From Pseudomonas sp. A-1 (GTDB taxonomy: Bacteria; Pseudomonadota; Gammaproteobacteria; Pseudomonadales; Pseudomonadaceae), in the NCBI RefSeq assembly GCF_004801855.1, contig NZ_SSTC01000008.1, positions 21,521 to 85,520 of the forward strand: a DNA stretch of 64,000 bases, given 5' to 3'. Numbering within the stretch: the first letter of the stretch is position 1; every line of letters starts with the position of its first letter. The translations under genes and the position numbers were made by a program. Of this stretch, positions 39,907 through 48,508 are shown piece after piece. A model generated the notes under the pieces. The model worked only from the letters and a program-made list of their open reading frames with translations, did no database searches and was not told the origin of the DNA.

Positions 39907-41946
39907 ATGTCCACCACCCCGCCCATCGCCCGCCGCCAGGACGGCGCCGATCCCTACGCCTGGCTGGAGCAGCGCGACGACGCCGAAGTGCTCGCCTACC
40001 TGCACGCCGAGAACGCCTGGCTGGAGGAGCAGCTGGCCGATACCACCGAGCTGCGCGAACAGCTGTTCGAGGAGATCCGCGCGCGCATCCGCGAGACCGA
40101 CCTGTCGCTGCCGACGCCCTGGGGCCCCTGGCTGTACTACCAGCGCACCACCGCCGGCGAGGAGTATCCGCGCCACTACCGCTGCCCGCTCCCGGCCGAC
40201 GGCTCGCTGGTCGTCGACGAAAGCGCCGAGCAGTTGCTGCTCGATCCCAACGCACTGGCCGGCGACGGCTACCTGGCCATCGGCGCCTTCAGCATCAGCC
40301 CCGACCACTGCCGCCTGGCCTACAGCCTGGACACCCAGGGCGACGAGGTCTATGAGCTTTTCGTCAAGGAGCTGGCCAGCGGCGACATCACCGCCCTGCC
40401 CTTCGACGACTGCGACGGCAGCATGACCTGGGCCAACGACAGCCGCACGCTGTTCTTCGGCGAGCTGGACGACACCCACCGGCCGCACAAGCTGTACCGC
40501 CACCGCCTGGGCGAGGACGGCGCCGAGTTGGTGTTCGAGGAGCGCGACGGGCGCTTCTTCCTCGGCTGTCACCGTTCCAGCTCCGAGCGCCAGCTGATCC
40601 TGCTGCTGGCCAGCAAGACCACCAGCGAGGCCTGGGTGCTGGATGCCGAGCGGCCGGACGGCTCCTTCCAGTGCCTTGCCCCGCGCGAGGAAGGCCACGA
40701 GTACTACCCCGACCACGGCCAGGTCGACGGCCAGTGGAGCTGGGTGATCCGCAGCAACCAGGCGGGCATCAACTTCGCCCTGTACCGCGCCGGGGAAGGC
40801 GCGCCGACCCGCGACCACTGGCAGGAACTGGTGGCCCATCGCGAGGCGCTGATGCTCGAGGAGGTCAGCCTGAACGCCGGCGCCCTCACCCTCGGCCTGC
40901 GCGACAACGGCCTGCCGGTGATCGAGGTGCTGCCGCGCGGCGCGGCGCCCTACCGGGTGCAGCTGCCGGACGCCGCCTACAGCCTGCACGTCTACGACCA
41001 TCTGGAGTTCGACAGCCCGGTGATCCGCCTGCGCTACGAGGCGCTCAACCGCCCGGCGCAGATCCGCCAGCTGGAGCTGGCCACGGGCGCGCAGACAGTG
41101 CTCAAGCAGACCCCGGTGGAAGGCCCGTTCGACGCCGACGCCTACGAGAGCCGGCGCATCTGGGCTACCGCCGCTGACGGCACGCAAGTGCCGGTCAGCC
41201 TGGTCGGTCGCCGCGAGGTGCTCGAGGGCCGGCGCCCGGCGCCGCTGTACCTGTATGGCTACGGCGCCTACGGCGAGAGCCTCGACCCCTGGTTCTCCCA
41301 CGCGCGGCTGTCCCTGCTGGAGCGCGGCTTCCTGTTCGCCATCGCCCACGTGCGCGGCGGCGGCGAGCTGGGCGAGGCCTGGTACCAGGCCGGCAAGCTC
41401 GCGCACAAGCAGAACACCTTCGGCGACTTCATCGCCTGCGCCGAGCAACTGATCACCGATGGCTACACCACGCCAGGACAGCTGGCGATCAGCGGCGGCA
41501 GCGCCGGCGGCCTGCTGATCGGTGCGGTGCTCAACCAGCGCCCGGAACTGTTCGCCGCGGCCATCGCCGAGGTGCCCTTCGTCGACATCCTCAACACCAT
41601 GCAGAACCCCGAGCTGCCGCTGACGGTGACCGAGTACGACGAGTGGGGTGACCCGAACGAGCCCGAGGTCTACCAGCGCATCCGGGCCTATGCCCCCTAT
41701 GAGAACGTCACCGCCCAGGCCTATCCGGCGATCCTCGCCGTGGCCGGCTACCACGACAGCCGCGTGCAGTACTGGGAGGCGGCCAAGTGGGTGGCCAGGC
41801 TGCGGGCGAGCAAGACCGACGACCGCCTGCTGCTGCTCAAGACCGAGTTCGACGCCGGCCACGGCGGCATGAGCGGCCGCTACCAGGCGCTGCGCGACGC
41901 GGCGCTGGAGTACGCCTTCCTGCTCAAGGTGCTGAAGCTGGGCTGA
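39907..41946 (+). CDS. ptrB: Oligopeptidase B (protease II, S9A family)
   Basis: 679 residues. The N-terminal part is the seven-bladed propeller that limits access to peptides. The catalytic domain has Ser532 in SGGSAGG, Asp617 in GYHDSRV and His652 in AGHGGMSGRY. It cleaves small peptides after basic residues in the cytoplasm. There is no signal peptide. A GGAG site precedes the ATG. It has its own strong bidirectional terminator downstream. Confidence 0.94.
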   Translation: MSTTPPIARRQDGADPYAWLEQRDDAEVLAYLHAENAWLEEQLADTTELREQLFEEIRARIRETDLSLPTPWGPWLYYQRTTAGEEYPRHYRCPLPADGSLVVDESAEQLLLDPNALAGDGYLAIGAFSISPDHCRLAYSLDTQGDEVYELFVKELASGDITALPFDDCDGSMTWANDSRTLFFGELDDTHRPHKLYRHRLGEDGAELVFEERDGRFFLGCHRSSSERQLILLLASKTTSEAWVLDAERPDGSFQCLAPREEGHEYYPDHGQVDGQWSWVIRSNQAGINFALYRAGEGAPTRDHWQELVAHREALMLEEVSLNAGALTLGLRDNGLPVIEVLPRGAAPYRVQLPDAAYSLHVYDHLEFDSPVIRLRYEALNRPAQIRQLELATGAQTVLKQTPVEGPFDADAYESRRIWATAADGTQVPVSLVGRREVLEGRRPAPLYLYGYGAYGESLDPWFSHARLSLLERGFLFAIAHVRGGGELGEAWYQAGKLAHKQNTFGDFIACAEQLITDGYTTPGQLAISGGSAGGLLIGAVLNQRPELFAAAIAEVPFVDILNTMQNPELPLTVTEYDEWGDPNEPEVYQRIRAYAPYENVTAQAYPAILAVAGYHDSRVQYWEAAKWVARLRASKTDDRLLLLKTEFDAGHGGMSGRYQALRDAALEYAFLLKVLKLG

Positions 41947-41956
41947 GCGGGCAAAT

Positions 41957-41988
41957 GCAGGAAGGGGCGCCGAGGCGCCCCTTCCTGC
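41957..41988. terminator. Bidirectional terminator between ptrB and the permease gene
   Basis: GCAGGAAGGGGCGCC-GA-GGCGCCCCTTCCTGC, a perfect 15-bp stem with a two-base central gap, centred in the 55-base gap between convergent genes. It is the longest perfect hairpin I found in the window. Confidence 0.8.
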
Positions 41989-42001
41989 CTGCGGCTGTCG
42001 A

Positions 42002-43405
42002 TCAGGACAGCTCGCGCGCCATCACCTGCGCGCTGTGGTGCACGCCGTAGCGGCGGCGCGAGTAGACATACAGGACCAGGCCGATGCCCATCCAGGCGAC
42101 GAACAGCGCCCACTCCACCGGCACCAGCGCCGACGGGCTGAACGGCATGTACATGGCCGCCATGGCCACGCTCAGCAGCACCGCCACCACGCCGACCAGC
42201 ATGCCGGCGCGTACCTTGAAGGGGCGCGGCATGTGCGGCTCGCGCACGCGCAGCACCACGAACGACAGGGCGACGAACAGGTAGGCGATGACGATGGCCA
42301 GGCTGCCGGCATCGACGAACCACACCAGCGCCTTGCGCCCCAGCAGCGGCGCGGCGGTGCTGAGCATGCCGATCAGCAGGATGGCGTTGGTCGGGGTCTT
42401 GTAGCGCGGATGCAGCTTGGCCAGGAAGGCCGGCAGCATGCCGGCATGGGCCAGCGCGTAGATCGCCCGGCTGCCGCCGATGTAGAAGGCGTTCCAGCTG
42501 GTGACGATGCCGGCGACACCGGCCAGGATCATCAGCTTGGCGGCCCAGGGCGCACCATAAATGGTCCCCATCGCCTGCGGCACGGTCAGCACGTCGGCAC
42601 TGATGGCGCCGGCCGGGATCGCCAGGCTGACGCCAAGGATGATCAGCGCATAGAAGGCCACGGCCATCAGCACCGAGAAGATCAGCATCTTGCCGATCTC
42701 GCGCGGCGGCAGGTTGACCTCCTCGGCCGCTTGGGGGATCACGTCGAAGCCGACGAACATGAACGGCACCATCATCAGCACGGTGAGCACCCCGGCGCTG
42801 CCACCGACCAGCAGCGGGTCCATGTTGCCGGTTTCACCCTCGAACAGCGCGCCGGTGATGAACATCACACCGACGGCGAGGATCAGCACCGTCACCACCT
42901 TCTGGATCAGCGAGGCGGTCTGCACGCCGAAGTAGTTGACCGCGGTCATCATGATCGAGCCGAGCATGCCGACCGCCACCCAGGAGGCCATCACGTCCCA
43001 GCCCGCCACCGTCCACAGGTAGCCGACCTGATAGCCGGGAATCAGGTTGTCGAGCACGGTGGGCAGGGCCACCGCCTCGAAGGCCACCACCGAGACGTAG
43101 CCCAGCACGATGGCCCAGGTACACACGAAGGAAGCGAAGTGGCCGAGGGCACGGTAGCTGTAGACGTGCTCGCCGCCCGATTGCGGCATGGCTGCGGCGA
43201 GTTCGGCGTAGGTCAGGCCGATCAGCACGATGGCCAGACCGCCGAGGAGGAAGGCGAGGATCGAGCCGAGGCTGCCGGCGGACTGGATCCAGCTGCCGGT
43301 CAGCACGATCCAGCCCCAGCCGATCATCGCGCCGAACGACAGGGCCAGGACTTCCTTGCGCCCGAGCACGCGGGCAAAGCTGGTGGTGCGGTTATCAACG
43401 CTCAT
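42002..43405 (-). CDS. APC-superfamily amino-acid/amine permease
   Basis: 467 residues from the ATG at 43405, which has AGGA upstream; a start at 43423 would bury the GGAGG site inside the coding sequence. About 12 hydrophobic segments. The first helix contains SFGAMIGWGWIVLTGSW, the unwound glycine-rich segment that binds substrate in APC carriers. Substrate unknown; amino acid or polyamine are both possible. It is preceded by a long leader-sized gap. Confidence 0.88.
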   Translation of the reverse strand: MSVDNRTTSFARVLGRKEVLALSFGAMIGWGWIVLTGSWIQSAGSLGSILAFLLGGLAIVLIGLTYAELAAAMPQSGGEHVYSYRALGHFASFVCTWAIVLGYVSVVAFEAVALPTVLDNLIPGYQVGYLWTVAGWDVMASWVAVGMLGSIMMTAVNYFGVQTASLIQKVVTVLILAVGVMFITGALFEGETGNMDPLLVGGSAGVLTVLMMVPFMFVGFDVIPQAAEEVNLPPREIGKMLIFSVLMAVAFYALIILGVSLAIPAGAISADVLTVPQAMGTIYGAPWAAKLMILAGVAGIVTSWNAFYIGGSRAIYALAHAGMLPAFLAKLHPRYKTPTNAILLIGMLSTAAPLLGRKALVWFVDAGSLAIVIAYLFVALSFVVLRVREPHMPRPFKVRAGMLVGVVAVLLSVAMAAMYMPFSPSALVPVEWALFVAWMGIGLVLYVYSRRRYGVHHSAQVMARELS

Positions 43406-43723
43406 CGTATTTCCTACCTCCATAAGCAGGCTCTGTTGTTCTTGAGCGTAAAAATAAATGCACGAAGCATTCCAACTTTTCGAACACGACTGTAAAGAAA
43501 ACCGCTACACCCAGAAAACCGCGGCGCAGACCCCATCCGCGCCATCGTCCGGGAAAATTTCTTGATGATCAGTGCATTATCGATAGCTACCGAAGCACAC
43601 ACGGCGTTACCAGCGGTGACACGTCGTGCAGCATTTCAGTGCTCCCGATCAGCATTCTGCACAATCGGGAGGCACAACATGCCGCAAGGCGTTCAATGAA
43701 TCGCACAGGCTTTCCGGCAGCCA
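43406..43723. other. Intergenic region and probable leader of the permease gene
   Basis: No gene is supported here. The first 200 bases are AT-richer than their surroundings and probably hold the permease promoter. At 43642-43671 CTCCCGAT and ATCGGGAG form an 8-bp inverted repeat with a 14-base loop. GTGCAG and CTGCAC nearby can pair as an alternative, so two competing stems are possible. Whether this is regulatory RNA or a DNA site cannot be decided by eye. Confidence 0.45.
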
Positions 43724-43756
43724 AGACAAACAGGCCCCGCGCCTGCGCGCGGAGCC
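43724..43756 (-). terminator. Terminator after the gluzincin-like protease gene
   Basis: On the minus strand GGCTCCGCGC-GCAG-GCGCGGGGCC forms a 10-bp stem with one G-U pair, followed by TGTTTGTCTT. It lies about 40 bases after the stop at 43794. Confidence 0.75.
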
Positions 43757-43793
43757 TGTCCTGGAGAAAACAACAAGCGGGGGAAGTGCGCGG

Positions 43794-45017
43794 TCAGCGC
43801 AACAGGCGGGTGTCCAGCACCTTCGACGGGCCGCCCAGCACGCTCTCGCTGATCTGCACGAAGTCCTCGGTGCTGGCCTTGTCCAGGCGCATCAGCCCGC
43901 GGGTCACGTCGTCCAGCGAACGCTGGCCGCCGCTGGCCTTGCGGATCTCGGCGTCGAGATCCTGCAGCAGCAGCACCGCCCGCGCCGTCACCGGTCCACT
44001 GGCCCGCTCGCCGCGCAGAGAGCTCACCTTGCGGCTCCAGCGGGTCAGCTGCTCGCGGATCTTCTGGTAGCGGTCCTCGCTCAGCCCGCCGGCGCGACGC
44101 ATCAGCTCGATGGCGTAGTACTCGGCGACGCCCTCGGTGATCCAGTCGCTGCGGTCGGTGTCGCTGATGCGGCTGAACACATGAACCAGCTCGTGCACCA
44201 GCGAGCTGGTGCCGTTCTCGCTGACCAGCGGGCGGTCGCGGTGCATGTACAGCGAGTTGGGCGCGGACAGACCGCCGCGCCACATCGGATCGCCGGCGCC
44301 GACGATCAGCAGCTTGTCCGGCTCGCGCGGGAAAACCGCCTGGGCATGAGGCCAGACGAAGGTCAGCAGGGTGAGGATGTCCATGCGCCGCACGCCCTCG
44401 CCCACCGGTGCCGCCACGGTGACGTCGGTCTTGCCGAGGACGGCGCGGCGGCTGCCGAGCTTGCCGGCGAGAATCCAGCCGGTGGGGCGGTCGAACAGGC
44501 GCGCCGGGTTGTCGATGCGGAAGCGATTCTTGCCGATGCGCGGCCAGCCGGTCTCGACGCTCCGCCAGCCCTCGGGCAGCTCGAACTGCAGGCGGCTGAC
44601 CAGCTCGACGCCGGACTCCACGTCGATCTTCGCCGGCGGAACCAGATCGTCGCCGCGCAGCAGCGCCCAGTCCGGGGTCATGCGCGCGTCGAAGCGGCCG
44701 TTGTCACGCGGATGGCTGATCTTCACCCGGTAGCTGAGCTGGGCCCTGCCCTCCTGCGGGCGCCAGATGCCACGCTCGGGGCCGGTCTGCTGCCATTCGC
44801 CCTGGGCCTGGAAATCGCTGTAGTAGCCCTGATCGCCCAGGCTGAAGTCGAGGTACCTGAGCGCCTCGCCGCGCTCCAGGGTGACGGTGACCTCGGCCTG
44901 ATCGCTGTCCGGCAGGAAGCGCACCCGGTAATCGACGTCGACGCGCTGCGCCGCCGGCAGCGACGCGGACAATCCCAGCAGCAGTGCAGCCAAGGGCAGC
45001 TTGAAGCGTTGAAACAT
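43794..45017 (-). CDS. Secreted gluzincin-like metalloprotease (M61/M1-like)
   Basis: 407 residues with a signal peptide ending near SLPAA. An N-terminal beta-rich half (about 25-230) precedes a zinc site HELVH at 275-279, with a downstream Glu in ITEGVAEYY. HExxH plus a Glu about 19-23 residues later is the gluzincin layout of M1 and M61 peptidases. It should act in the periplasm or outside the cell. The exact family and substrate are not recognised. It is the last gene of the rnd-ycgL-ycgN unit, 49 bases after ycgN. Confidence 0.8.
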   Translation of the reverse strand: MFQRFKLPLAALLLGLSASLPAAQRVDVDYRVRFLPDSDQAEVTVTLERGEALRYLDFSLGDQGYYSDFQAQGEWQQTGPERGIWRPQEGRAQLSYRVKISHPRDNGRFDARMTPDWALLRGDDLVPPAKIDVESGVELVSRLQFELPEGWRSVETGWPRIGKNRFRIDNPARLFDRPTGWILAGKLGSRRAVLGKTDVTVAAPVGEGVRRMDILTLLTFVWPHAQAVFPREPDKLLIVGAGDPMWRGGLSAPNSLYMHRDRPLVSENGTSSLVHELVHVFSRISDTDRSDWITEGVAEYYAIELMRRAGGLSEDRYQKIREQLTRWSRKVSSLRGERASGPVTARAVLLLQDLDAEIRKASGGQRSLDDVTRGLMRLDKASTEDFVQISESVLGGPSKVLDTRLLR

Positions 45018-45066
45018 GGCAGGTTCTCCTTTGCTGCGGGATTGGATGCCACCGGCCCCGACAGGT

Positions 45067-45516
45067 TCAGCCGGCGCGAAAAATCAGGTGCTCCTCCCAG
45101 TCGTCCTCGGCGACGCTCGTTTCGCTGAGCATGCGTCCGGCCTGGGAGATGCGCGCGTCGTGCACCGCCTGCGGGTCGCCGCAGACCAGATGATGCCAGG
45201 GCAGCAGGTCCTTGCCCTCGGCCACCAGCCGGTAGGCGCAGGTGGGCGGCAGCCAGCGGAACTGGTCGGCCTGCTCGGGAGTGAGCTGGATGCAGTCGGG
45301 TACGAAACGCTTGCGCTCGGCATAGTCGCTGCAGCGGCAGGTATCGAGGTCGAGCAGCTTGCAGGCGATGCGGGTGTAGTAGACGCTGCCGTCGTCCTCG
45401 TCCTCGAGCTTCTGCAGGCAGCACAGGCCGCAGCCGTCGCACAGCGATTCCCACTCGTCACGGTCGAGCTGGGCGAGGGTCTTGAGTTTCCAGAAGGATT
45501 CGGTCTTGGCGGCCAT
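45067..45516 (-). CDS. ycgN: YcgN family (UPF0260) cysteine-cluster protein
   Basis: 149 residues from the ATG at 45516. It is cysteine-rich in the family pattern [26 protein letters not shown] and PPTCAYR, which probably binds zinc or an iron-sulfur cluster. WHHLVCGDP near the C-terminus is conserved. Function unknown. It follows ycgL in a run with rnd that is typical of Pseudomonas. Confidence 0.9.
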   Translation of the reverse strand: MAAKTESFWKLKTLAQLDRDEWESLCDGCGLCCLQKLEDEDDGSVYYTRIACKLLDLDTCRCSDYAERKRFVPDCIQLTPEQADQFRWLPPTCAYRLVAEGKDLLPWHHLVCGDPQAVHDARISQAGRMLSETSVAEDDWEEHLIFRAG

Positions 45517-45599
45517 GGCGGGACTCCGTGCGGGGGGCGGCAGTCTAGCCGCACGCCGGTCGCCGGCCAAGCGGCGGCGCGACCGGCGGAAAACCGGGT

Positions 45600-45893
45600 T
45601 CAGACCGGGTCGTTGCGGCGCAGCAGCTCTTCCGGGAGGTGCTCGATGTACTCCTCCTCCGGCGGCGGCATCTGCAGGTGGTAGCCCTGCCGCTCGATGT
45701 TTTCCAGCACCTTGGCCGCATCCTCGCGGGCCAGCTTGCGCTCGGCGGTGAGCAGCATGTCGAACACGTGCTGCGGAGCGCCGAACGCGCTGAGCAGCGC
45801 CTCGGGCACCCGGGCCAGCGCCTCGCGCTTGTCGACATACAGGTACATCTCGCGCTTGCGCGGACTCTTGTAGATGGAGCAGATACGTTTCAT
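45600..45893 (-). CDS. ycgL: YcgL-domain protein
   Basis: 97 residues starting at 45893, eight bases after the rnd stop. It begins [20 protein letters not shown], the YcgL signature, and contains [13 protein letters not shown]. It is a small alpha/beta protein of unknown function commonly found next to rnd in gammaproteobacteria. Confidence 0.92.
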   Translation of the reverse strand: MKRICSIYKSPRKREMYLYVDKREALARVPEALLSAFGAPQHVFDMLLTAERKLAREDAAKVLENIERQGYHLQMPPPEEEYIEHLPEELLRRNDPV

Positions 45894-45901
45894 CGGCGAT
45901 C

Positions 45902-47035
45902 TCAGGACAGGGTATCGAGCAGCGCCTGGCCCATCAGGGCCCGGCGCCAGCCACGCAGGGAATCGGGCAGCGAATAGGGACCGGACGGGTAGCCGGTCTT
46001 GAGCAGGGCCTCGAGCACCTTCTTGCGCAGCATCAGTTCGGGGACGATCTGCAGGCGCTCGGCCTCGCGCTGACCGACCGCGCGCAGCTTCTTCAGCAGC
46101 GGCGATACCTCCAGCGGCAGCGGCTCGGGCAACTGCGCCGGCCACTGCTCGGCCGGCTGCGCGGCTGCCTCGGCGATCAGGCGCAGGATGGTCTCGCCGT
46201 CCTGGCGCACGGTGCGCGGATGCATGTCCTCGATGCGCGCCAGGGTCACCAGGTCGCGCGGCTGGGTGCGCGCCAGCGGCCACAGCGAACGCTCGCGCAG
46301 GATGCGGTTGCGCGGCTGGTCGCGCTGGCGCGCCTGCTCCTCGCGCCAGGCGCAGAGGGCTCGCAGCACGGCCAGCTGCTGGCCGTTCAGGCGCCAGGCC
46401 AGCTTGACCTCGCGCCAGGCCTCCTGCGGATCGTGCACCTCGCGCTGGCCGGCGATCAGTTCGGCGCCGTCCTCGAGCAGCCAGGCACGCTTGTCGGCGG
46501 GCAGTCGGCGCTCCAGCTCGCGATAGACCTCGCACAGATGCTGCACGTCCTCGGCGGCGTAGCGCACCTGCATCTCGCTGAGCGGGCGCTGCAGCCAGTC
46601 GGAGCGGGTTTCGTCCTTGGGCAGCTCGAGGCCGAGCAGCTCCTTGACCAGCCGCGAGTAGCCCATCGAGAAGCCGATGTTCAGGTAGCCGGCGGCGATC
46701 TGGGTGTCGAACAGCGGCTGCGGCTGGCTGCCGGTCAGGCGCTGGAACACCTCGAGGTCCTCGCTGCACGAATGCAGCACCTTGACCACCGCGGGATCCT
46801 CGAGCAGCGCGGCGAAGGACGTCCAGTCGGTGATGCGCAGCGGGTCGATCAGCCAGGCGGCCTCGCCATCGCCCACCTGCACGAGCGCGGCGATCGGGTA
46901 GAAGGTGTCCACCCGCATGAACTCGGTATCCAGCGTCACGAAGGGCCGCGTGCGCCACTCCCGGCAACGGTCGGCGAGGGTCGCATCATCCAGGATCCAG
47001 CGGATATCGATAGCGGGCACGGGGCTCTCCTGCAA
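45902..47035 (-). CDS. rnd: Ribonuclease D
   Basis: 377 residues. The DEDDy exonuclease motifs are visible: Exo [11 protein letters not shown], Exo [12 protein letters not shown] and Exo [12 protein letters not shown]. Two HRDC-like domains fill the C-terminal 170 residues. It is a 3'-5' exoribonuclease that trims tRNA and other structured RNA. It is first in the rnd-ycgL-ycgN unit and divergent from the sulfurtransferase gene. Confidence 0.96.
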   Translation of the reverse strand: MQESPVPAIDIRWILDDATLADRCREWRTRPFVTLDTEFMRVDTFYPIAALVQVGDGEAAWLIDPLRITDWTSFAALLEDPAVVKVLHSCSEDLEVFQRLTGSQPQPLFDTQIAAGYLNIGFSMGYSRLVKELLGLELPKDETRSDWLQRPLSEMQVRYAAEDVQHLCEVYRELERRLPADKRAWLLEDGAELIAGQREVHDPQEAWREVKLAWRLNGQQLAVLRALCAWREEQARQRDQPRNRILRERSLWPLARTQPRDLVTLARIEDMHPRTVRQDGETILRLIAEAAAQPAEQWPAQLPEPLPLEVSPLLKKLRAVGQREAERLQIVPELMLRKKVLEALLKTGYPSGPYSLPDSLRGWRRALMGQALLDTLS

Positions 47036-47165
47036 AAGAGCGCAGTATAACGCGCAGGGCGGCGAATCGCGTGGGAATCCCCTGCGCAGCGCGTCCGCCG
47101 CGGGTTAAGCTGGGCCCGTTCGCGGGCCATGCCCGGCCCGCCCGCACCCCATGAGGAGCCACCGG

Positions 47166-48020
47166 ATGTCGCTCGCCCGCCTGATCACCCCCGAGGCCCT
47201 GGCCCAACGCCTGGGCCGGTCCGAGCTGAGGATTCTCGACTGCCGCTTCGCCCTGGAAGACCCCGGCTACGGCCGCCGCGCACACGCCGCCGGCCACCTC
47301 CCCGGCGCCTGCTTCGCCGACCTCGAGGAGGATCTGTCCGCTCCCGTGGTAGCTGGACGCACCGGCCGCCATCCGCTGCCCGATCCGCAGCGGCTGTGCC
47401 GGCGCCTGCGCGACTGGGGCGTCGACGACGACAGCGAGATCGTGTTGTACGACGACGGTCCGGGCGCGTTCGCCGCGCGCGCCTGGTGGCTGCTGCTGTG
47501 GCTGGGCAAGCGCGAAGGCGTGTACCTGCTCGACGGCGGCATGAACGCCTGGCGCGACGCCGGCCTGCCGCTGCAGCACGAACAGCCGCAACCGCCGCTC
47601 GGCCATTTCGAGGGGCAAGCGGACAACGACCTGGTGGTGGAGAGTGACGCGCTGCTGAGTCGACTCGCCGATCCGCAGCTGACCCTGCTGGACGCGAGGG
47701 GCCTGCCGCGCTTCAGGGGCGAAGTCGAACCCATCGACCCGGTCGCCGGCCACATCCCCGGCGCCCAGTGCGCCCCATTCATCGACAACCTGGACAGCCA
47801 TGAGCGCTTCCTGCCGGCCGAAGCCCTGCGCCAGCGCTTCGCCGCCCTGCTCGGCAGCCGCCCCCAGGAACGACTGGTGGCCTACTGCGGCTCCGGAGTG
47901 ACCGCCTGCCACAACCTGTTTGCCCTGTGCCTCGCCGGCTTCCCGCTGGGCACGCTGTATGCAGGCTCCTGGAGCGAGTGGATCACCGACCCGAGCCGTC
48001 CCGTGATCCGCGAGTGCTGA
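47166..48020 (+). CDS. Sulfurtransferase with two rhodanese domains (SseA-like)
   Basis: 284 residues from the ATG at 47166; an ATG at 47151 is rejected because AGGAG lies inside that extension and serves as the ribosome site. Two rhodanese-like domains are present, with active-site Cys241 only in the second (AYCGSGVTACHN). A CGSGVTA loop is the form seen in 3-mercaptopyruvate sulfurtransferases. It moves sulfane sulfur from mercaptopyruvate or thiosulfate to acceptors such as cyanide or thiols. Its 3' end points at rsmZ, whose terminator hairpin it may share. Confidence 0.9.
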   Translation: MSLARLITPEALAQRLGRSELRILDCRFALEDPGYGRRAHAAGHLPGACFADLEEDLSAPVVAGRTGRHPLPDPQRLCRRLRDWGVDDDSEIVLYDDGPGAFAARAWWLLLWLGKREGVYLLDGGMNAWRDAGLPLQHEQPQPPLGHFEGQADNDLVVESDALLSRLADPQLTLLDARGLPRFRGEVEPIDPVAGHIPGAQCAPFIDNLDSHERFLPAEALRQRFAALLGSRPQERLVAYCGSGVTACHNLFALCLAGFPLGTLYAGSWSEWITDPSRPVIREC

Positions 48021-48077
48021 TGGCGTCCCGTTCGCCCTATCGGCACAGGGCGTCGGCCGCAGGCAAAAACCGCAGAC

Positions 48078-48195
48078 AAAAAAAAGGGCGGGGTATGACC
48101 CCCGCCACTCTTTGTTCCCTATCACCTTCCTGGTGAGCCGCCTCCGGCGGTGTCCTGACCGGCTTCCATGCCGGCTGCGTTCTTCCCTGTCCGCA
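48078..48195 (-). ncRNA. rsmZ: RsmZ-type small RNA that sequesters RsmA/CsrA
   Basis: On the minus strand a TAATAT -10 element (48202-48207) is followed by about 118 bases with seven GGA motifs. Several sit in hairpin loops: GCCGGC-ATGGAA-GCCGGT, CCGCC-GGA-GGCGG and CACC-AGGA-AGGTG. It ends in GGCGGGG-N5-CCCCGCC and eight T. Repeated loop GGA is how Rsm RNAs bind RsmA. Position next to rpoS and a GacA box about 175-190 bases upstream match rsmZ of P. aeruginosa and P. fluorescens. It has no open frame. Confidence 0.92.
48087..48106. terminator. rsmZ terminator, possibly shared by the sulfurtransferase gene
   Basis: GGCGGGG and CCCCGCC form a 7-bp stem. On the minus strand eight T follow. On the plus strand ACTCTTTGTT follows, so it may also end the sulfurtransferase transcript. 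Confidence 0.85.
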
Positions 48196-48368
48196 GTTGT
48201 GATATTAGCGGCGCCGATCGCGGCTGCAAGCACCCGGATGCTCGACCCAGAGGCACCGACACGCCTGCCATGGATAAAAATAATCCTTTAAAAACAACAA
48301 CATAAAAGACAAAACCGAGATGAAGGGTCGTTTTCCACTCCGGCGCGCAGCGACTCTCCTACAGCATG

Positions 48369-48386
48369 CGTAAGTCATGGCTTACA
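48369..48386 (-). promoter_or_regulatory. GacA upstream activating sequence of rsmZ
   Basis: On the minus strand TGTAAG-CCATGA-CTTACG, an 18-base near-perfect palindrome differing from the TGTAAG-N6-CTTACA consensus by one base. Between it and the promoter lies an AT-rich stretch (about 48271-48315), as in P. aeruginosa, where MvaT-type proteins bind this linker. Confidence 0.9.
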
Positions 48387-48439
48387 TGCACTTGCAGCAT
48401 TCGCCCGGAACTTGTACCCGCAATAAAACACCGCCCCGC

Positions 48440-48467
48440 AAATACGAAACCCGGCCGGGGCCGGGTT
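48440..48467 (-). terminator. rpoS terminator
   Basis: AACCCGGC-N4-GCCGGGTT, an 8-bp stem about 41 bases after the rpoS stop. On the minus strand it is followed by TCGTATTTG. Confidence 0.7.
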
Positions 48468-48508
48468 CGCACGCAAGACTGCGCGGGTATTACTCAAGAG
48501 GATACCGG

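Noticed and set aside
47151..47165. Upstream ATG for the sulfurtransferase
   Set aside because: The AGGAG ribosome site lies inside this extension, so translation more likely starts at 47166.
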